Below are positions 21,101 to 33,083 of a stretch of 64,000 bases of DNA, one piece after another (within the stretch, counting starts at the first letter, position 1; every line of letters starts with the position of its first letter). The notes below the pieces were generated by a model. That model made no database searches. It saw nothing but the letters and a program-made list of their open reading frames with translations, and was not told the origin of the DNA. Both the position numbers and the translations under genes were made by a program. The stretch lies in NCBI RefSeq assembly GCF_014645735.1, contig NZ_BMMH01000024.1:1-64000 (forward strand), read 5' to 3'. This DNA comes from Nocardia jinanensis (GTDB taxonomy: Bacteria > Actinomycetota > Actinomycetes > Mycobacteriales > Mycobacteriaceae).

Positions 21101-24100
21101 GTCGTGTGGCCATTCCCGCTGTGCCCAGGCCAGCTGGGCGACCGTCGCGGCGTGGGTGAGCGCGACCCCTTTGGGGGTGCCGGTGGAACCCGAGGTGAAC
21201 AACACATAGGCCGCGTTGTCCGGCCGCAGCGGCGCATTCCGGTCCGCGTCGGTGACCGGCGCGGCGTCGTAGCCGCTGAGGTCGATCCGGTCGATCCGCT
21301 CGATCTCGTATTCGGGCGGCAGCTCCTCGGCGTCCGCGGTCGTGCTGAGTATCAGTATCGGGCGGGCAGCGTCGAGCACCCGCGCGATCCGGGCGCCCGG
21401 ATGCTCCGGATCGAGCGGCAGGAACGCCGCACCGGACTTCACCACCGCGTAGAGCGCGGTGACCAGTTCGATGGAGCGCCGGACTGCCACCGCCACCACG
21501 GTTTCCGGTCCGGCTCCGCGCGCGGTCAGCCGGCGGGCGAGCCGGTTGACGCGGCTGTCGAATTCCCGGTAGGTGAGCACCTCACCGTCCGGGCCACGCA
21601 GCGCCGGCGCGGCCGGGGTCCGCGCGACCTGGTCGTCGAAGAGGTCTACCAGTGTCCGGCCGGTGACCACGGGGCCGCCGGTGGCGTTCCACTGGTCCAG
21701 GAGTACCGATCGATCCGCGATATCGAGGAGTTCGACTCCCGCGACCACCGAATCGATATCGGTCGCGGCCGTGTCGAGTACGCGCACGAACTGCGCGGCG
21801 AACCGCCGGACGGTGTCCTCGTCGAACAGATCGGTGGCATAGGTGAGGCGCAGCGTCATACCGACCGGCTCGTTGTGGTCGCCGTACCCCTCCGACATCA
21901 TCAACAGCAGGTCGTAGATGGCGGCGTCGTCACCGGGATCGATGTTCTGCACGATGAGTTCCGGCAGTTCGATCCGGGCCCGGTCCATGTTCTGGTAGGC
22001 GAGCATCACCTGGAACAGCGGTGTATGCGCGGTCGATCGCACCGGATTCAGTGCTTCCACCAGTTGTTCGAACGGAACACCTGCGTGATCGAAGGCCTCG
22101 ATATCGGCGCGCCGTACCTGGTCCAGCAGTTCCCGAAAGGTCTGGTCCGGGGTGATCCGGGTACGCATCACCAGCGTGTTCACGAACATGCCGACGAGGT
22201 CGTCGAGCGACCGGTGCCCACGGCCCGCGTGCGGCACACCGATGGTGATGTCGTCTCCCCCGGACAGACGGGACAGCAGTACCGCCAGCGCCGCGTGCGC
22301 GACCATGAAGGTGGTCGCCCCGGCGCGGCGCGCCAGGGTTCGCACCCGCTGGTGCACGTCGGCGGGAATCGTGATCTGCACGAACGCACCGCGCTGGGTG
22401 CGCCGCAGCGGCCGCGGACGGTCGGCCGGCAGCTCCAGCAGATCCGGGATACCCGCGAGCCGCGTACGCCAGTAGTCGATATCGCGGGCGCCGCGCGAAT
22501 GCGGGTCGTCCGCCGAACCGAGCACCTCGCGCTGCCAGAGCGCGAAATCGGCGAATTGCACCGGCAGCGGCGCCCACTCCGGTCGGCCCCCCAGGGAACG
22601 CGCCCGGTAGGCGGTCACCAGGTCGGTGGCCAGTGGCGCGACCGAGAAACCGTCGCAACTGATGTGGTGCGCGGCCAGCGCGAGAACCCAGGACTCCTCG
22701 GAGAGCTGGAAGAGCCCGGCCCGCAGCGGCACACCTTTCGCCACATCGAAGCCGATACCGAAGAAATCCGACAACCGGCGCGGGAGTTCTCCCTCGGCGA
22801 TAGGTTCGGGTACGAGATCCTCGCGCGCGGTGACCTCGTGGGCCGGCAGTACGACCTGGGCGGGGACACCGTCGACGGCCGGGTACACGGTGCGCAGGCT
22901 CTCGTGGCGCTCGACCACATCGGCGACAGCCGTGGTGAGCGCACCGAGATCGAGTACGCCGTCGAGCCGGATGGCCAGTGGGACGATATATCCGGTGGCG
23001 CCCGGATCGAACTGGTTGAGGAACCACATCCGTGACTGCGCGAGCGAGAGCGGCACCCGTTCGGGGCGCGGGCCCGGCGTGGGCGCCGGCAGACTCGGTA
23101 CGGCGCGCAACCGGGTGATGCGCTCGGCGAGGTCGGCGACAGTGGGCGCCTCGAAGATCACCCGCACCGCGATGGTGACATCGAGGATGTCACCGATACG
23201 GCTCAGCGCGCGCGTCGCGAGCAGCGAATTGCCGCCCAGTGCGAAGAAATCGTCCGGTGCGCCGATATCCGGCAGTTCGAGCAGCTCACCGAAGACATTC
23301 GCCACCGTCTGCTCGACCAGTCCCCGCGGTTCCCGATGCTCGGCCGGGCGCGTACTCGGATCCGGTGCCGGCAACGCCCGATAGTCGACCTTGCCGTTGG
23401 CGGTGAGCGGTATCGAGTCGATCCGGACCAGCGCGGACGGAACCATATACGCGGGCAGCCGTTCCGACAGCGATGCGCGGATCTCCCGGCTGTCCCAGGT
23501 CGGCGCCGCGACCACGTGGGCGACCAGCCGCTGTTCACCGTGATCGATGAGCACCTGTGCCACCGCGGCCGCCACCCCGTCGTGCGCCACCAAGGCGGCC
23601 TCGACATCACCGAGTTCGATCCGCAGACCACGCAGTTTCACCTGGGTGTCGGCGCGACCCATATAGCGCAGATCGCCCGTGGCGTCCCAGCGCACCAGAT
23701 CGCCGGTGCGGTACAGCCGGGTACCGGCGGCCCCCAGCGGATCGGCGACGAAAGCGGCCGCGGTCAGCGCCGGATGCTCGTGATACCCGCGGGCGAGCTG
23801 GACGCCACCGAGATACAGCTCACCGGTGACACCGTCCGGTACCGGATGCAGCCGGGCGTCCAGTACCCGGACCACGATATTCGCCTCGGGCACACCGATC
23901 GGCACGGCGGTGCCGGTCACCGTCTCGACACGATGGGAGGTGACACTGACCGCGGCCTCGGTCGGCCCGTACAGGTTGTCGATCCGGGCCGCACTGAACT
24001 CTGTGAACCGCCGGACGGTATCCGCCGGCAGCGCCTCACCGATGCACAGGACGCGCCGCAGCTCCGGGAACTCGTAGCCGTCGGTGGTGGCCAGGAACGC

Positions 24101-27100
24101 GGCGAGCAGCGATGGTACGAAATCGATCGTCGTGACCCCGTATCCGGCCATCGACCGCGCCAGCGCCCTGGTGTCGCGGTGCGCGTCGGCGTCGGCCACC
24201 ACCAACGCCGCACCGCATACCGCCGCGGAGAACAGTTCCCATACCGACAGGTCGAAGGTCACCGGGGTGCGCCAGATCATCACATCGGAACCGTCGAGTC
24301 CGTAGTGATCCCGCATCCAGCGAAGCTGGTTCACCACCGCGTGGTGCGCGACGGCCACGCCCTTGGGCACACCGGTCGAGCCGGAGGTGTAGATGACGTA
24401 GGCCAGATCGCCGGGGTCCAGCGGGCGGCTCCGGTCGGCATCGGTGACCGGAGCCGAATCGGTGTGCTGGGCGAGCAGTTCCGCGACGGGCCACACCGGC
24501 ACGCCGGGTGGCAGGTCCACTTCGTCGCCGGGCCGGGTGAGCACGGCGATCGGCCGGGCGGTCGTCAGCACCGAGCGGAGCCGTTCGGCCGGATGCTCCG
24601 GGTCCAGGGGCAGGTACGCGGCGCCGGCGGCGTGGATCGCGTACAGGGTGGTCAACAGGTCGACGCAGCGGTGCATCGCGACGCCGACCACCGTGCCCGG
24701 ACCGGCGCCGCGGCCGATGAGCGCCCGGGCCAGGCGGTTCACCCGCGCCCCGAACTCCCGGTAGTCCAGCCGGGCACCCGATTCCGCGTCGACGACAGCC
24801 GTGTTCCGCGGGGTTTCCAGCGTCTGCGCGGCGAACAGATCCGCGAGGGTGGCGGCCGGCGCGGGCGCGATCACCCCGTGCGACCGCTCGGCCAGTGCCC
24901 GCCGCTCGGTCTCGGTCAGCAGATCGATATCACCGATCGGCCCGGTGGGATCGCTGACGACCGCGCGGAGCAACAGCTGGTAACGGTCGAAGATCGACTG
25001 TATCGACGATTCGTCGAACAGATCGGTGGCGTAACCGAATTCGACGGCGATACCGCCGGATCCACCGTCGGTGGACAGTGTGTCCACGAGATTCAGGTGC
25101 AGATCGTATTTGGCCACACTCGGATCGATCATCCGAGATGTCACCGTCAGCCCGTCGAACCGCACGGTCGGGATCTCGATGTTCTGGAACGAGAACCCCA
25201 CCTGTGTCAGTGGCGCGTGTGCCGTCGAACGAGGTGGATTGAGCACCTCGACGAGTCGCTCGAACGGGATATCGGCATTCTCGAAGGCCCCGAGATCGGT
25301 GGCGCGGACCTGATCGAGGATATCGGCGAACGACGCACCCGGTACGACCCGGGTGCGCAGCACCAGTGTGTTGACGAACATACCGACGAGGCCGTCGAGG
25401 CCGGGCTCGCCCCGGCCCGCGATGGGCGTACCGACGGCGATATCGCCGGTTCCCGACAGCCGGGCCAGCAGCGTGGCGTAGACGGCGTGCATCACCATGA
25501 ACACGGTCGTGTCGTGCCGGCGGGCCAGTGCGACGACCTCACGATGGAGATCGGCGGCCAGCGTGGTCGATACCGTCGCACCGCGGAAACTCTGCTGCGC
25601 CGGGCGGGGCCGGTCGGTCGGGAGGTCGAGCACCTCGGGCAGATCGGCGAGCGCCGAGCGCCAGTAGCCGGTCTGCGCGACCGTCGGGCTGTCCGGATCG
25701 TCCTCGCTACCCAGCAGTTTCCGTTGCCACAATGTGTAATCGGCGTACTGCACGGGCAGCGGAGCCCACTGCGGCTCCTGGTTTCGCGACCGGGCCCGGT
25801 AGGCGGTCATCAGATCCGCGGCCAGCGGGGCGAGCGACGAGCCGTCGAAGCTGATGTGGTGGACGACCAGCACCAGGGTGTGCTCGTCGGGTGCGGTGCG
25901 CAGCAGCGTGATCCGGAACGGGACCTCGCGGGTCACGTCGAAGCCGGTCGCGGTCTCCGCGGCGATGCGGTCCTCGACCTCGCCGGGCGTCACCGGGACC
26001 GGCACCAGCGGCGCCCGGGCACCCGCCACCGGCATGATCACCTGATGTGGTCCGCTGTCGCTGTCCGGATAGCGCGTGCGCAGTGATTCGTGCCGGTCGA
26101 GGACATCGGCGATCGTGGCCTGCATGGCCGCCACATCGAGGGCGCCCGACAGCTGCATCACCAGCGGAATGTTGTACAGCGGTGAGGTGGTGTCGAACTG
26201 GTTGAGGAACCACATGCGGGCTTGCGCCGGCGACAGCGGGATCCGCTCGGGGCGCGCCTGCGGTACCAATGGCTGCCGCTCGCCGGGGCGGCTCGCGCGC
26301 AGCCGATCGGCCAGCGCCGCGACGGTCGGTGCGTCGAAGATCGTGCGCAGCGCGATATCGACACCGAACGCGGCGCCCAACTGCCCGGCGGCGCGGGTAG
26401 CCGACAGCGAGTTGCCGCCCAGTTCGAAGAAACTGTCGAAGGCCCCCATGCGCTCGACCCCCAGCACCGCTGCGCACACCTCGGCGACGGTCTGCTCGAC
26501 GGTATCGCGCGGGGCGACGTATTCCGTCAAGGTCGTGCCGAACACCGGTTCGGGCAGCGCGGCGCGGTCGATCTTGCCCACCGGCGACAACGGCAGCGAA
26601 TCGAGCACCAGCACCGCCTCCGGAACCATATGCGCCGGCAACCGCTGCGCGGCATACGCGAGCAGCTCCGCCGGATCGATATCGCTGTCCGTGGGCACCA
26701 GGTAGGCGGCCAGCCGCGCACCGTGCGCACCGGCGACGCCCATCACGTGCGCGACCGCCACCGCGGGATGCGCGGCGAGCACGGCTTCGATCTCGCCGAG
26801 TTCGATGCGCTGACCGCGGATCTTCACCTGGAAATCGGTGCGGCCGAGGTATTCCAGCGTCCCGTCGGATGTCCAGCGCGCCAGGTCCCCGGTGCGGTAC
26901 ATCCGGGTCCCGGGCGGACCATAGGGTGCGGCCACGAACGCGGCCGCCGTGGCGGCCGGCCGTTTCAGATAGCCGCGGGCCAGCTGGACACCGGAGATGA
27001 AGAGCTGCCCGGCCACCCCGACCGGAACCGGCCGCAATTCCGAATCCAGTACCACGGCTTCGACACCGCGGATCGGCCCGCCGATCGTGACACGGTCGCC

Positions 27101-30100
27101 CACCGACAACGGATCGCTGATCGCGACCATGATCGTGGTCTCGGTCGGGCCGTATCCGTTGAACAGTTCGCGGCCGGGCGCCCACAGTGCGACCGTCTCC
27201 GCGGGTACCGCCTCGCCGCCGGCCACCAGCACCCGCAGCGTCGGCAGATCCGCCGGAGACATGGTGGACAGCACGGTCGGCGTCACGAATGCGTGCGAGA
27301 CCCGCTGCACCCGGATCAGTTCCGCCAGTTCGGCACCGGCGAAGACATCCGGTGGCGAGACGACAAGAGCTGCGCCGTTCGCATGCGCCATCAGCAATTC
27401 CAGTACGACCGCGTCGAAACCGGGTGCCGCCAGCTGCAATACCCGTGACGACGGCCGCACCTGGTAACGGTCCCGCTGTTCGGCCGCGAAATTCGCCATA
27501 CCCTCATGGGTCACCGCTACGCCCTTGGGCATCCCGGTGGACCCGGAGGTGTACAGCACGTAGGCCGTATCCGCATACCGTGCGGGCCGCACCCGGTCTG
27601 CGTCGGTCACTCGCGCCGCCGATCGGGAGCCGATCGTGGCCGCGGTCTCCGGATCGTCGAGTACCAGTTGCGGAATCGACGCCGGTATCAGTTCCCGCGA
27701 CGCCGCGACCGTTACCGCGACCCGCGCCGCGGCGTCGTCGAGCATCAGCGCGACCCGCTCGGCCGGATTCCGGGGATCCACCGGAACGAAGGCCGCGCCG
27801 GTCCCGGTCACCGCCCGGACAGCCGCCACGAACTCGACCGACCGCCCCATCACCAGAGCGATATGATCACCCGGGCCCATCCCGCGGGCGATGAGATCGC
27901 GCGCGATCCGATTGGACCACGCGTCCAGTTCCCCATAGGTGACCGTTCGCTCACCCGAGATCACGGCCACCGCATCGTTGTCCGATACCGACAACACATC
28001 GGCCAGGATCCGCGGCGCCTCCGCCGGAGCCCCCGACGCGGGTACCAGACCGGCTCGTTCGGCCGCCGACAAGATATCCACACCGCCCACCCGGATATGC
28101 GGATCCGCCACGACCGCGTCGAGCACCCGGTTCAATCGGGCGGCCAGTTCCTCGACCGTGCCCCGGTCGAAGAGATCGGTCGCGTAATCGAGGCGCAGGG
28201 CGACATCACCGCCACCGGAGGTGTTCTCCGCGACGGTGACGATGAGATCGGCCTTCGCCGGCTGCGCACCCGGATCCAGGATCTCCACCGTGAGCCCGGG
28301 GAGTTCGAGGCTCGGGCGGTCCATATTCTCGAAGGCCAGGTAGATCTGGCACAGCGCCGGGTGCGCGCTCGACAGTCGCGGCTCGACCTCGTCCACGACC
28401 CGTTCGTAGGGCAGATCGCTGTTGGCGAAACCGTCCACATCGATATCGCGGACCCGCGCCAGGAAGGCGGCGAACGATTCCTCCGGGCGGATCTCGGTAC
28501 GCAACGGCACCGTATTCACGAACATCCCGACCAGTGGTGCCAGCGCCTGTTCGCCACGGCCGGCCACCGCGGTGCCGATCGTGATGTCGTGGGAGCCCGA
28601 GAGCCGGGCGAGCAGTACGGCCAGCGCGGCGTGCACCACCATGAAGGTGGTGACGTTGTGGGACCGGGCCAGTCCCTCGACCCCACCGAATACCGTGGCC
28701 GGAATCGCAGTCTCGGCGCGGTCACCGCGCATCGACCGCTGGGCCGGGCGAGCCCGGTCGGCGGGCAGTTCCAGCACCGGCGGTTTACCTGCCAATCGAA
28801 CTGTCCAGTAGCTCAGCTGGCGTGCCGCCGGCGATTCGGGGTCGGTCTCCGCGCCGAGCAGATCGTGGTGCCAGAGGCTGTAGTCGCCGTACTGCACGCG
28901 CAACGGCTGCCAGTCCGGTGTCTTGCCCTGGACCCTGGCCTCGTAGGCGGTCGCGAGATCGCCGGCCAGTGGCCGCAGCGATGATCCGTCACAGCAGATG
29001 TGGTGCAGAACGACGGCCAGGATATGGCGGCGGCGATCCGCGGATGCCAGCAGGGCACTGCGCAGCGGCGGGCGCACGGTCACATCGAATCCCTGTGCCG
29101 CCAGGTCACCGATCCGGTACTCGATATCGTCGGTGTCGGCGGTCTCGGGTGTCAGATCGAGACCGGCGACCACGTCCTCGGCCGGCAGCACGACCTGGAC
29201 GCCGGATCCCTCGACGGCCGGGAACACGGTGCGCAGTGCTTCGTGCCGTTCCAGCACATCGAGCAGAGCGGTCCGCAACGCGGTGGCGTCGAGCTGTCCG
29301 GACAGCTCCAGCACCAGCGGGATGTTGTATGCCGCCGAGGCCGGGTCGACCTGGTTGATCAGCCATATGCGGTTCTGCGCGGGCGCCAGCGGGACGGGCT
29401 CGTCGCCCCGTGACCGGGGCCGCAGGATGGGACGGCCCGGTCGGCGCTCGGCCGTGATATGCGCCGCGAGTTCGGCGACGGTCGGTTTGCCGAACAGGTC
29501 GCGCACCGAAACATCACAGCGGGTCAGTTCGCCGATCCGCACGGCGGCGCTCGTCGCGGTGAGCGAATTACCGCCGAGGTCGAAGAATCGATCGAGTACG
29601 CCTACTCGCTCGATACCGAGGACATCGCCGAAGACATCGGCGATCATCTCCTCGACCACCGTGCTCGGCGCGACGTAGGCGGCTGCCGAATCGAACACCG
29701 GCTCGGGCAACGATCGGTAGTCGATCTTGCCGTTGACGGTCAGCGGCAGTTCGGCCAGCACGACGATGCTCGCGGGCACCATGTATTCCGGCAGCATTTC
29801 GGCCACATGAGCGCGCAGTGCGTCGGCGCCGCAGTCCGTATCCCCGGCAGGCACCACATAGGCGACCAGACGGGCGGCCTCGGTACCGGGCCGATGCACG
29901 ATCACGACCGCCGTCGACACCGTATCGTCGGTCAGCAGGGCGTTGCGGATCTCGTCGAGCTCGATCCGGAACCCGCGCAACTGGACCTGCTGATCGGCGC
30001 GGCCCCGGTATTCCAGTTCGCCCCGGTGATTCCACCGCGCGACATCTCCACTGCGATACAGCCGGGCCCCCGGCGCACCGAACGGGTCGGCGACGAAACG

Positions 30101-32626
30101 CGCCGAGCTCAGCGCCCGGCGGCCGAGGTATCCGCGGGACAGCTGTGCGCCCGAGACATAGATCTCGCCCCAGGCGCCCAGCGGTGCCGGTCGCAACCGC
30201 TCGTCCAGCACGTAGGTCCGCAGACCCGGCAGCGCCGTTCCGATCGCACTCGCCGCGCCCGGCACAGCGTGCTGCGGGGTCAGCGGCAGGTAGGTCACGA
30301 ACACCGTGGTCTCGGTGATCCCGTAGCTGTTGGCCAGTACGGGAACTCGCGAATCGTGTTCGTACCAGGGGGCCAGGCCCGCCGGGTCGAGGCGTTCCCC
30401 GGACAGGATCACCGTCCGCAGCGCCGGCGCCCCCTCGGGCTCGCCGTCCGCAGCGTATCGCTCCCGCGCGGCCGTGAACTGCTGGAAAGCCGACGGGGTC
30501 TGGTTGAAGACGGTCACCTTCTCACGCGCCACCAGCCGTACGACATCATCGGGTGACCGCGTGGTCTCGATATCCACGACGACGACACGGCCGCCGGAGA
30601 CCAGCGGACCGAAGATCTCCCACACCGAATAGTCGAAGGCGAAGGAGTGGAACAGTGTCCACACATCGTCGGGCCGGATGCCGATCTCGGCGCAGGCGTT
30701 GGTCAGATAGGACGCCACCGCGCGATGACCGATCGGCACACCCTTGGGGCGACCTGTCGACCCCGAGGTGTAGATGACATAGGCGGTGTTGTCCGGGCGC
30801 AGCGGGCGGAGACGTTCGGCGTCGGTGACCGGCGCGCAGCCGGTATCCGCGGTGCGGAGGTCGTCGAACGCGACGGTCCGGCCCGGATCACCCGGAAACC
30901 CCTCACACAGCGCACGGTTCGTCACCACGAGGACCGGATCGGCGTCGGTGAGTACGTATTCGAGCCGGTCGGCGGGGTGGGTGATATCCAGCGGCAGGTA
31001 CCCGGCGCCCGATTTCAGCACCGCCAGCGTGGTGACGATCAGATCGGCGTCCCGTGGCATCGCCACGGCCACCAGTGATTCGGGTGCCGCACCGCGTGCG
31101 ATGAGCGCGCGGGCGAGTCGGTTGGAACGTTCGTCCAGTTCCCGGTAGGTCAGGGCGGTCGAGCCGAAGGTGACCGCCACCGCGTCCGGGTTCGCCGCGG
31201 CCCGGCGGGCGAGCAGATCGACGAGCGTCGTATCGGCGATCACCCCGTCCCGGCCCGCGAGTTCCCCGACGATGCGCCGCTCTTCCGCGGAATCGACCAG
31301 GGGGATATCGGTGACGGGAGTGTCGAGCGGCGACTCCAGCAGCCGCTGCAGGAATTCGACGAACCGCGTGGTGTGCTGTTCGAGTTCTTCCGGACTGTAC
31401 AGATTGGTATTGCCGTGCAATTCGAGGAGCAAGGGCCCGTCGGCACCGGGACGATAGAGGTTCAGCTGCATATCGTCCAGGGCGCCGGAGGTGAGCGCGC
31501 GATAGCGGCCGAATGCGGAGCCGAGGCGGATCTCGGTATCGAAGAAGAGGATGTTCACGACCGGACCGAACGAATTGGCCCCTGTCTCGGCGATATTCGA
31601 ATCGCGGCGCAGATCTTCGAATCGATAGAGCTGATGCCGGATCGCGGAGACGAGCTCGGTAACCGATGCGCCGATCAGTTCCGCCACCGTGGTCTCCGGA
31701 GTCACGGTGAAACGGATCGGCACCATATTCGCCAACATCGCGGCGGCGTGCCGCAGCCGCCGGGTCACCCGGCCGCTCACCGGCATCGACAGCACCACAT
31801 CGTCGGAGCCGGTCATCCGGGCCAGGAACGCGGAGAACGCGGCGACGACCACTTGTGCGGGCGAGGCGTGCAGATTCCCCGCGAACCGGTCGAGCATCTC
31901 GGAGAGCTGGTCGGGAAGCCTGCGACCGGCCACATGGTCGTTATCGCTCCAGCGCGCCGCCCGCCCCGACAGACTGACCGGACTCGGCAGGTCGGCGACC
32001 TTCGCACGCCAGTACGCGCGGTCGGTCTCGAAGCGCGGGCTCTCGTGGTACGCGCGGTCGGCCTCGGCGATAGCACGCAGGTCCGCCGCCACCAAGGGCG
32101 GCGGCTGTCTACCCTCGAGGATGGCGTTGTAGTGCTCGATCATCCGGCTTATGACGTTGAAGGCGCCGTATCCGTCGATGATGAGATGGTGGGCGCGCGC
32201 GTACCACAGGTACCGGTCCTCGCCGATGCGAATGAGTTTGGTGACGGCCAGCCGGTCACGGCTGAGATCGACGGCCCTGGTACTGCAATCCCGGCGCATC
32301 CACGCCATGCCCGCTTCGTACGGATCGTCGGCATCGGACAGATCCAGCAGAGGTTCGGCGTAGATGATACTGCGGTCCACGAATTGGTAAGGGCGGCCGT
32401 CGCATTCGACGACCCGCACAACCAGCGATTCAGTTTCCCGCCCAACGATGTTCACCGCTTCGGTGAGCAGCTCGACGTCGACCTCGCCCTCGATTTCGAC
32501 GTAGTGTGCGATATTGACGTTGGGCCTGCCCGGGAGATTATCGGCCAGCCACATGCTGTACTGCGCCCGCGACAACGGTATGAGTTCCAGATCGTGGTCG
32601 ACGGGTGCGGCTGACCTCAAATTCAT
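8174..32626 (-). CDS. Seven-module non-ribosomal peptide synthetase
   Basis: One uninterrupted frame of 8,150 residues encodes a complete assembly line: C-A-T, C-A-T, C-A-T, C-A-T, C-A-T-E, C-A-T, C-A-T-TE. All seven condensation domains keep His-His-x3-Asp-Gly, at about residues 146, 1210, 2257, 3320, 4380, 5925 and 6957. All A domains have the Thr/Tyr-Ser-Gly-Ser-Thr-Gly-x-Pro-Lys-Gly core. Carrier serines lie near 1021, 2072, 3134, 4195, 5253, 6772 and 7843, and the TE has Gly-Trp-Ser-Leu-Gly-Gly near 7973. There is no loading A-T pair, so the first C domain should take an acyl starter from elsewhere. By colinearity it makes a heptapeptide with a D residue at position 5. The ATG has an AGAGG-type site. 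FkbM and MbtH genes follow in the same unit; no acyl ligase, PPTase or ABC exporter is in the window. The product is not recognised. Confidence 0.97.
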   Translation of the reverse strand: MNLRSAAPVDHDLELIPLSRAQYSMWLADNLPGRPNVNIAHYVEIEGEVDVELLTEAVNIVGRETESLVVRVVECDGRPYQFVDRSIIYAEPLLDLSDADDPYEAGMAWMRRDCSTRAVDLSRDRLAVTKLIRIGEDRYLWYARAHHLIIDGYGAFNVISRMIEHYNAILEGRQPPPLVAADLRAIAEADRAYHESPRFETDRAYWRAKVADLPSPVSLSGRAARWSDNDHVAGRRLPDQLSEMLDRFAGNLHASPAQVVVAAFSAFLARMTGSDDVVLSMPVSGRVTRRLRHAAAMLANMVPIRFTVTPETTVAELIGASVTELVSAIRHQLYRFEDLRRDSNIAETGANSFGPVVNILFFDTEIRLGSAFGRYRALTSGALDDMQLNLYRPGADGPLLLELHGNTNLYSPEELEQHTTRFVEFLQRLLESPLDTPVTDIPLVDSAEERRIVGELAGRDGVIADTTLVDLLARRAAANPDAVAVTFGSTALTYRELDERSNRLARALIARGAAPESLVAVAMPRDADLIVTTLAVLKSGAGYLPLDITHPADRLEYVLTDADPVLVVTNRALCEGFPGDPGRTVAFDDLRTADTGCAPVTDAERLRPLRPDNTAYVIYTSGSTGRPKGVPIGHRAVASYLTNACAEIGIRPDDVWTLFHSFAFDYSVWEIFGPLVSGGRVVVVDIETTRSPDDVVRLVAREKVTVFNQTPSAFQQFTAARERYAADGEPEGAPALRTVILSGERLDPAGLAPWYEHDSRVPVLANSYGITETTVFVTYLPLTPQHAVPGAASAIGTALPGLRTYVLDERLRPAPLGAWGEIYVSGAQLSRGYLGRRALSSARFVADPFGAPGARLYRSGDVARWNHRGELEYRGRADQQVQLRGFRIELDEIRNALLTDDTVSTAVVIVHRPGTEAARLVAYVVPAGDTDCGADALRAHVAEMLPEYMVPASIVVLAELPLTVNGKIDYRSLPEPVFDSAAAYVAPSTVVEEMIADVFGDVLGIERVGVLDRFFDLGGNSLTATSAAVRIGELTRCDVSVRDLFGKPTVAELAAHITAERRPGRPILRPRSRGDEPVPLAPAQNRIWLINQVDPASAAYNIPLVLELSGQLDATALRTALLDVLERHEALRTVFPAVEGSGVQVVLPAEDVVAGLDLTPETADTDDIEYRIGDLAAQGFDVTVRPPLRSALLASADRRRHILAVVLHHICCDGSSLRPLAGDLATAYEARVQGKTPDWQPLRVQYGDYSLWHHDLLGAETDPESPAARQLSYWTVRLAGKPPVLELPADRARPAQRSMRGDRAETAIPATVFGGVEGLARSHNVTTFMVVHAALAVLLARLSGSHDITIGTAVAGRGEQALAPLVGMFVNTVPLRTEIRPEESFAAFLARVRDIDVDGFANSDLPYERVVDEVEPRLSSAHPALCQIYLAFENMDRPSLELPGLTVEILDPGAQPAKADLIVTVAENTSGGGDVALRLDYATDLFDRGTVEELAARLNRVLDAVVADPHIRVGGVDILSAAERAGLVPASGAPAEAPRILADVLSVSDNDAVAVISGERTVTYGELDAWSNRIARDLIARGMGPGDHIALVMGRSVEFVAAVRAVTGTGAAFVPVDPRNPAERVALMLDDAAARVAVTVAASRELIPASIPQLVLDDPETAATIGSRSAARVTDADRVRPARYADTAYVLYTSGSTGMPKGVAVTHEGMANFAAEQRDRYQVRPSSRVLQLAAPGFDAVVLELLMAHANGAALVVSPPDVFAGAELAELIRVQRVSHAFVTPTVLSTMSPADLPTLRVLVAGGEAVPAETVALWAPGRELFNGYGPTETTIMVAISDPLSVGDRVTIGGPIRGVEAVVLDSELRPVPVGVAGQLFISGVQLARGYLKRPAATAAAFVAAPYGPPGTRMYRTGDLARWTSDGTLEYLGRTDFQVKIRGQRIELGEIEAVLAAHPAVAVAHVMGVAGAHGARLAAYLVPTDSDIDPAELLAYAAQRLPAHMVPEAVLVLDSLPLSPVGKIDRAALPEPVFGTTLTEYVAPRDTVEQTVAEVCAAVLGVERMGAFDSFFELGGNSLSATRAAGQLGAAFGVDIALRTIFDAPTVAALADRLRASRPGERQPLVPQARPERIPLSPAQARMWFLNQFDTTSPLYNIPLVMQLSGALDVAAMQATIADVLDRHESLRTRYPDSDSGPHQVIMPVAGARAPLVPVPVTPGEVEDRIAAETATGFDVTREVPFRITLLRTAPDEHTLVLVVHHISFDGSSLAPLAADLMTAYRARSRNQEPQWAPLPVQYADYTLWQRKLLGSEDDPDSPTVAQTGYWRSALADLPEVLDLPTDRPRPAQQSFRGATVSTTLAADLHREVVALARRHDTTVFMVMHAVYATLLARLSGTGDIAVGTPIAGRGEPGLDGLVGMFVNTLVLRTRVVPGASFADILDQVRATDLGAFENADIPFERLVEVLNPPRSTAHAPLTQVGFSFQNIEIPTVRFDGLTVTSRMIDPSVAKYDLHLNLVDTLSTDGGSGGIAVEFGYATDLFDESSIQSIFDRYQLLLRAVVSDPTGPIGDIDLLTETERRALAERSHGVIAPAPAATLADLFAAQTLETPRNTAVVDAESGARLDYREFGARVNRLARALIGRGAGPGTVVGVAMHRCVDLLTTLYAIHAAGAAYLPLDPEHPAERLRSVLTTARPIAVLTRPGDEVDLPPGVPVWPVAELLAQHTDSAPVTDADRSRPLDPGDLAYVIYTSGSTGVPKGVAVAHHAVVNQLRWMRDHYGLDGSDVMIWRTPVTFDLSVWELFSAAVCGAALVVADADAHRDTRALARSMAGYGVTTIDFVPSLLAAFLATTDGYEFPELRRVLCIGEALPADTVRRFTEFSAARIDNLYGPTEAAVSVTSHRVETVTGTAVPIGVPEANIVVRVLDARLHPVPDGVTGELYLGGVQLARGYHEHPALTAAAFVADPLGAAGTRLYRTGDLVRWDATGDLRYMGRADTQVKLRGLRIELGDVEAALVAHDGVAAAVAQVLIDHGEQRLVAHVVAAPTWDSREIRASLSERLPAYMVPSALVRIDSIPLTANGKVDYRALPAPDPSTRPAEHREPRGLVEQTVANVFGELLELPDIGAPDDFFALGGNSLLATRALSRIGDILDVTIAVRVIFEAPTVADLAERITRLRAVPSLPAPTPGPRPERVPLSLAQSRMWFLNQFDPGATGYIVPLAIRLDGVLDLGALTTAVADVVERHESLRTVYPAVDGVPAQVVLPAHEVTAREDLVPEPIAEGELPRRLSDFFGIGFDVAKGVPLRAGLFQLSEESWVLALAAHHISCDGFSVAPLATDLVTAYRARSLGGRPEWAPLPVQFADFALWQREVLGSADDPHSRGARDIDYWRTRLAGIPDLLELPADRPRPLRRTQRGAFVQITIPADVHQRVRTLARRAGATTFMVAHAALAVLLSRLSGGDDITIGVPHAGRGHRSLDDLVGMFVNTLVMRTRITPDQTFRELLDQVRRADIEAFDHAGVPFEQLVEALNPVRSTAHTPLFQVMLAYQNMDRARIELPELIVQNIDPGDDAAIYDLLLMMSEGYGDHNEPVGMTLRLTYATDLFDEDTVRRFAAQFVRVLDTAATDIDSVVAGVELLDIADRSVLLDQWNATGGPVVTGRTLVDLFDDQVARTPAAPALRGPDGEVLTYREFDSRVNRLARRLTARGAGPETVVAVAVRRSIELVTALYAVVKSGAAFLPLDPEHPGARIARVLDAARPILILSTTADAEELPPEYEIERIDRIDLSGYDAAPVTDADRNAPLRPDNAAYVLFTSGSTGTPKGVALTHAATVAQLAWAQREWPHDGSDAVLYKTPVTFDIAVWELFWPLQTGARIVVAEPDGHRDPAYLAKVVAEHRITTVHFVPSMLDVLLDTSGSPMPSVRRVFAAGEALAQRTADHAARVFGSAEIVNWYGPAEAEVVTAHRCLPGASAGATVAIGRPVAGMRVYVLDSRLQPVPLGVVGELYVAGVQTARGYHGRPDLTCAAFVAHPFGAPGERLYRTGDLVRWTRSGDMEFAGRGDFQVKVRGQRVEPGDIEAALCALPEVTWAVVVATAERIAGYVTLVPGAVATGRELRDRIARTLPGYLVPAAVEVLDAVPLTANGKLDRSALPRPVFEDGAEFVAPRTARETALARIVADLTGSDRVSVAADLFEIGVNSLSAARIAARAEAALGIEVGIRDIFDEPTIAGLAERLATRHRGAAAVPTARERPATVPLAAAQRRMWFLNQYDTESAAYNICFAARLTGSLDIDALRAAFLDVSVRHEPLRTVYPAVDGEPCQVVLDAPADPAELLPDAEEVADAAELAERIRRVAETGFDVAVSAPVRARLYRAGTGEYALVLVVHHIAADGASVPALARDVFTAYAARAQQRPPQWQPLSVQYGDYALWQQERLGAEDDPESLASRQIAYWKNILGDAPELLDLPTDRPRPATVTTAGGSVRFGIPPRLHDAVARLAHEEGVTVFVVLHAALAILLARTAHSDDISVGTPVAGRGHEAFDDLVGMFVNTVVLRTRVHEDRSFRELLAQVRGVDVAALAHADVAYERLVDVLERSRSTAYTPLFQVMFGLQNTEPARFELPGVGVELLDPGIAQAKTDLTVLLNEQRDGDRHTGIAGEIVYATDLFAAPTAQALAERFVRVLEAVTTDPAGMVGDIDLLTPEEAEQLVPAVGGDAEVPCLLPDLLAAAVAAHPAEVALIGETETLTYAELDRRSEMLAGYLLSRGAGPGMFIALAVPRSVDYQIAMWAIAKTGAGFVPVDLRYPRERMTHMIADSGAAFGLTVRDALAALPDGTGWSVLDDPETAAEISTQPGLFDTAAVRRRIRIGDAAYVIYTSGSTGTPKGVVITHEGLANFAAAQRVRYRVDRTARVLHVAAPAFDAVLLEALMACAAGASLVISPADVFGGAELAQLIRKHRVSHAFLTPSVLATVAPADLESVRVLAVGGEMVSAELVASWAPGRQLHNIYGPTETTIVITMSAPVRSGGPIDIGGPIRGAHAVVLDARLRPVPVGVAGELYLAGGALARGYLNRPALTAGAFVANPYGGPGSRMYRTGDIVRWTAGHTLEYVGRSDFQIKIRGQRIELGEIDAALVAQSGVATAVTVSRPGPDGRALLAAYLVGEPGAEVEPGVVLNGLAGVLPAHMLPATITVLDRMPLASTGKVDRKALPEPVVAVRDTDIVAPATDMERTIAAAFADVLGVASVGASTSFFALGGDSIMSIQLAARLKAAGVVVRARDIFECRTVRALAQVAAATTRVTLAELPGGGIGDIPSTPIVAWFGERLGAAGRFAQSMLVRLPGDADIADITTTVQALLDRHDMLRSQLHERCLRVLPEGAVDAADSILVRTFRADEAPGGDGFTAVAEAALAAAADRLDPAAGRMLQVVCLLPVAGVEVEGRALIVIHHLAVDGVSWRILLPDFATAWQQIAEGRGPELPAQGTSMRRWAHALTAAAADRAGEFELWQRSSEAADPLLGRTALDPAVDTQATVRQLTVSLPVEVTSVLLDVVPEAARGNADDALLAALTVALARWRGRRGIAHPGAKILLEGHGREEQLAPGADLSRTVGWFTSAYPVALDLAGVDTGDMRAVVKSVKDQLRSVPDKGIGYGLLRYLDPVTGDRLAAAPEPQISFNNLGRAGVDIAALSGLAWVPTGEEFDQRGAFDPDMPAAAVVTIDVNTTDTAAGPVLSAHIGYASRLLDRAEVEELAGDWVDAVHEIAAAARADHDWGLSPTDVPLVAVTQSDLDAFTGRYGLLTDVWSLAPLQAGLLFHAEFAAGELDVYTAQSVLTLAGTVDANRLERAAWALLERHPNLRAAFTRTVDGIAAQVVPAATALRWCRAEIEGDATELDRLIEAERAVVFDPADPPLLRFLAVTVGPGDFRLVLTAHHLLLDGWSLPLLCRELIGLYAVGDRTDLLPPAPSYRDYLEWLDGRDHDAGVRVWREALGESTEPTLITDPHTATVADIPVDLPLVLDRATTERLAEFARGRAVTMATIVQFSWAVVLGNLLGTERVAFGSTVSGRPADLAGVESMIGLFINTIPVAVDITRDRTVTDALDRLQADNTRLLDHHYLELSEIMSAAHTPQLFDTLVVFESYPVDSSGLGDTDIDGMRVVSAEGRDAAHYPLLVQAHQTDELHVRVRYQRARVDDHTAAGLAARLGIVLRAIATDPRIPLGAIDMLTADERAELVQASGGRAEASRSMPELLAAGAAVDPAAAALIANGRTVSYRELDARSDKLARKLIDWGVGPGDHVALALPRSAEFVVGLWAVTKTGAAIVPVDIRNPADRIAFMVEHADIRVALTSRAVRELLPDSVRTMELDDPAVRESIDAYPPGRIADAHRVRALNIRDTAYVLYTSGSTGVPKGVAVAHEGLANFAAEQRRRFDVDSGSRVLQGSAPGFDVLILEVLLAHSSGAVLVLPPPEVFAGPELAELVRTQRVSHAFLTPSVLATMSPEGLETLRVLVAGGEAVTPETVAVWAPGRRLLNGYGPTETTILACMSEPLRPGAAVTIGAPLRGVEALVLDAWLRPVPPGVVGELYLAGVQLARGYLSRPATTAAAFVANPFGAAGARMYRTGDLVRWTPDRALEYLGRRDFQVKIRGQRIELGEIEGVLAGCPGVDHAVVVLRPDERGRKRLAGYLAGDATVDLAAVRTAARTRLPAHMVPEAFTLLPELPRTTSGKLDRLALPAPEFGSRREWVAPRTDAEQCVAEIFERVLDIEKVGATDGFFDLGGNSLSATRVAAQLSAATGVRVGVRELFEAPTVADLAANLAGLGREQRAPLVARTRPALVPLSPAQQRMWFLNQFDTSVGAYNIPLVIRLRGELDIEALRRACALVVERHESLRTKFPTDEGVPHQVVVAAGEVVPDLIPIPVAEQQLTRRALAAVSAGFDVTQAPPLRIELFELGDCDHVLMITVHHICADGQSMLPLARDVTMAYEASRQGTDPLWPALPVQYADYALWQHEILGDERDPESLVSRQLRFWKQTLGGLPELLELPTDRPRPPVASMRGRAVEFEVSADLHARIGAAAHAANATVFMVLHAALSVLLARLSGVGDIAIGTPVAGRGMRELDDLIGMFVNTLVLRSRVASRQTFAELLADTREADLAALAHADVPFEQVVEALNPPRSTAHLPLYQVTLDVQNLSGAAVRLPDLTVEPVENGFEQAQADLNVKLSERFDDAGRPGGLVGRLTFATDLFVEETMNRFARAYVRILEEVTADQAVVVGDIDLVDAGQRNMLLAAAGEDSARIAETTLAQLFAEQVAARPEAIAVTGSGSALTYAELDRRATRIAVRLAEHGIGPESLVAVALSRSVDLVVALLAVVRTGAGYLPLDVAYPEQRLRFVLADARPAAVLASARTVSAVPEFPAPVLLVEDCAAGGSEDPAPALPVARPDNTAYVIYTSGSTGRPKGVTVGHREAVTLFTNMRARFDLGPGDVWTMFHSYAFDFAVWEMWGALLTGGRLVVVDYEVSRSPEAFADLVAREGVTVLSQTPSAFYGFAEADRERRISGRGGPELALRYVVFGGEALDPARLAGWFAAHAPDSPRLINMYGITETTVHVTFGETTGSEVVGIGTPLPGMRVYVLDERMRPVPIGVAGEIFVAGGQLSRGYLGAPGTTAGRFVADPFGPDGARLYRSGDVGRWQHSERGLELRYLGRADAQVQLRGYRIELGEVESALLRHPAVVRAAAAVHQHEHGIAQLIGYVVGADGQQIDPAAVRAAAAEVLTSYMVPATVTVLPDLPLTVNGKLDRKALPAPVFDMAASEFVAPRTGTEKAISEVYAQVLGVQRVGVSDGFFDLGGNSLLATMVVRELKTRGVAIALPWMFDDATPAALARRADAAEGGSGLQVLLPLRASGSKPPLFCVHPAGGLAWFYGGLVEHVHEDRPIYGLQDPHVVAGADPAESVDQLAERYTAEIRRVQPDGPYHLLGWSLGGQIAHAVAVRLRRAGAEVALLALLDSAVELPGAPASTEAAPDRLPGQMMSDLLGGWRELFDLGDEVSAGTHEQAWTVIREQVLGTAMFSAEQVDRVMTSFETASAIADRYRPEVFDGHLHFFTAGKDHADHDSLARSWRDYVTGEIHNQVVDVRHLELSHPEALAVVGAVIERAVE
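12160..15289 (-). other. NRPS module 6: C-A-T
   Basis: Residues about 5780-6822. The C domain begins [12 protein letters not shown] and has His-His-Leu-Leu-Leu-Asp-Gly-Trp, the DCL type that follows an epimerase and accepts a D-configured donor. The A pocket reads D-V-L-F-V-G-G-I-L, close to modules 2 and 5. Confidence 0.85.
15290..19879 (-). other. NRPS module 5: C-A-T-E
   Basis: Residues about 4250-5779. The pocket reads D-A-L-F-A-G-I-I-V. The carrier domain has Leu-Gly-Gly-Asp-Ser-Ile-Met-Ser, the GGDS form typical before epimerases. The E domain has [13 protein letters not shown] near residue 5443 and Asn-Asn-Leu-Gly-Arg further on. Residue 5 of the peptide is therefore expected to be D. 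Confidence 0.85.
19880..23064 (-). other. NRPS module 4: C-A-T
   Basis: Residues about 3188-4249. The A domain is again EntF/Ser-like in framework, with pocket D-I-W-H-F-A-W-V-V and a Gly-Pro-Ala-Glu variant of core A5. The carrier domain motif is Ile-Gly-Val-Asn-Ser-Leu in place of the usual Leu-Gly-Gly-Asn-Ser-Leu; the phosphopantetheine serine is kept. Confidence 0.8.
23065..26249 (-). other. NRPS module 3: C-A-T
   Basis: Residues about 2126-3187. The C domain has His-His-Ile-Ser-Phe-Asp-Gly. The A domain is built like the Ser-activating domain of EntF (Phe-Val-Pro-Ser-Leu-Leu-Ala-Ala-Phe; Gly-Glu-Ala-Leu-Pro-Ala-Asp), but the pocket reads D-L-W-D-L-I-L-V-S instead of the Ser code D-V-W-H-F-S-L-V-D. 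Substrate uncertain. Confidence 0.8.
26250..29409 (-). other. NRPS module 2: C-A-T
   Basis: Residues about 1073-2125, all catalytic motifs intact. The A domain specificity positions read D-A-L-F-V-G-G-I-M, a hydrophobic pocket. It belongs with the A domains of modules 5 and 6, which share the Val-Ser-His-Ala-Phe-x-Thr-Pro signature. I cannot assign the amino acid. Confidence 0.8.
29410..32626 (-). other. NRPS module 1: C-A-T
   Basis: Residues about 1-1072. The C domain (His-His-Leu-Ile-Ile-Asp-Gly) begins like that of EntF, with Ala-His-Tyr-Val-Glu-Ile and a [21 protein letters not shown] segment; in EntF this domain joins an aryl starter to Ser. The A domain resembles the Thr-activating group (Asn-Gln-Thr-Pro-Ser-Ala-Phe; Tyr-Gly-Ile-Thr-Glu-Thr-Thr), but its specificity positions, read by eye against GrsA, are D-Y-W-N-I-S-S-V-F. 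Substrate uncertain. Confidence 0.8.
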
Positions 32627-33083
32627 CCTCTAACCTCTCGCTCAGACTCGGAGGCACCGGAGCACAGCAGAAAGATCCCCTTGCGCATGCTCGAAATTGC
32701 CTGTGTACGACTTCGTCAACGTCGAAGCGGTGTCCACGCCCCTGCCACGGAACACCTTTAAGAGCAAACAGCTATCAGACCGTGCGCCGCACAGTTTATG
32801 CATACTCTCCGCGCGGCCCGCAACCGGATGCGGCGTTTCGCCTTTTGGCACGCCGCCCCCGCCCGGACCTGCGCCGCGGGCGCCGGTTCGACCTCGGGCG
32901 CAACGGAAACGGGCCGGGGACGACGGCCACCCAACCCGCGAGCCGGCCTCGGCCGAACAGCCCGGATCGGCGGCTCGCCCGGATATCGAACAACGCATAC
33001 CCGGAACGCTCGGCTCCTTATCGAGGTCCAGTCGTAGACATGTGGCTCTGTACGATAGATCCAGCGACAGGAATGCTCGTCGT
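32627..33083. promoter_or_regulatory. Divergent promoter region, NRPS / yczE
   Basis: This 457-base gap separates the divergent NRPS and YczE-type genes and must contain both promoters. I found no IdeR/DmdR iron box, no strong TetR-type palindrome and no credible small gene. Weak CTTCG/CGAAG arms lie in the NRPS leader near 32709-32725. The right half (about 32820-33000) is GC-rich and without a pattern I can name. Confidence 0.4.

Noticed and set aside
14852-23035. Very long open frames (over 1,300 residues each) on the plus strand opposite the NRPS
   Set aside because: They are Arg/Gly/His-rich, have no domain, and mirror the GC-rich codon pattern of the minus-strand NRPS. They are antisense shadows.
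32627-33083. Iron box (IdeR/DmdR type) in the NRPS promoter, which would indicate a siderophore
   Set aside because: No TTAGGTTAGGCTAACCTAA-like sequence is visible. The EntF-like domains alone do not prove a siderophore.
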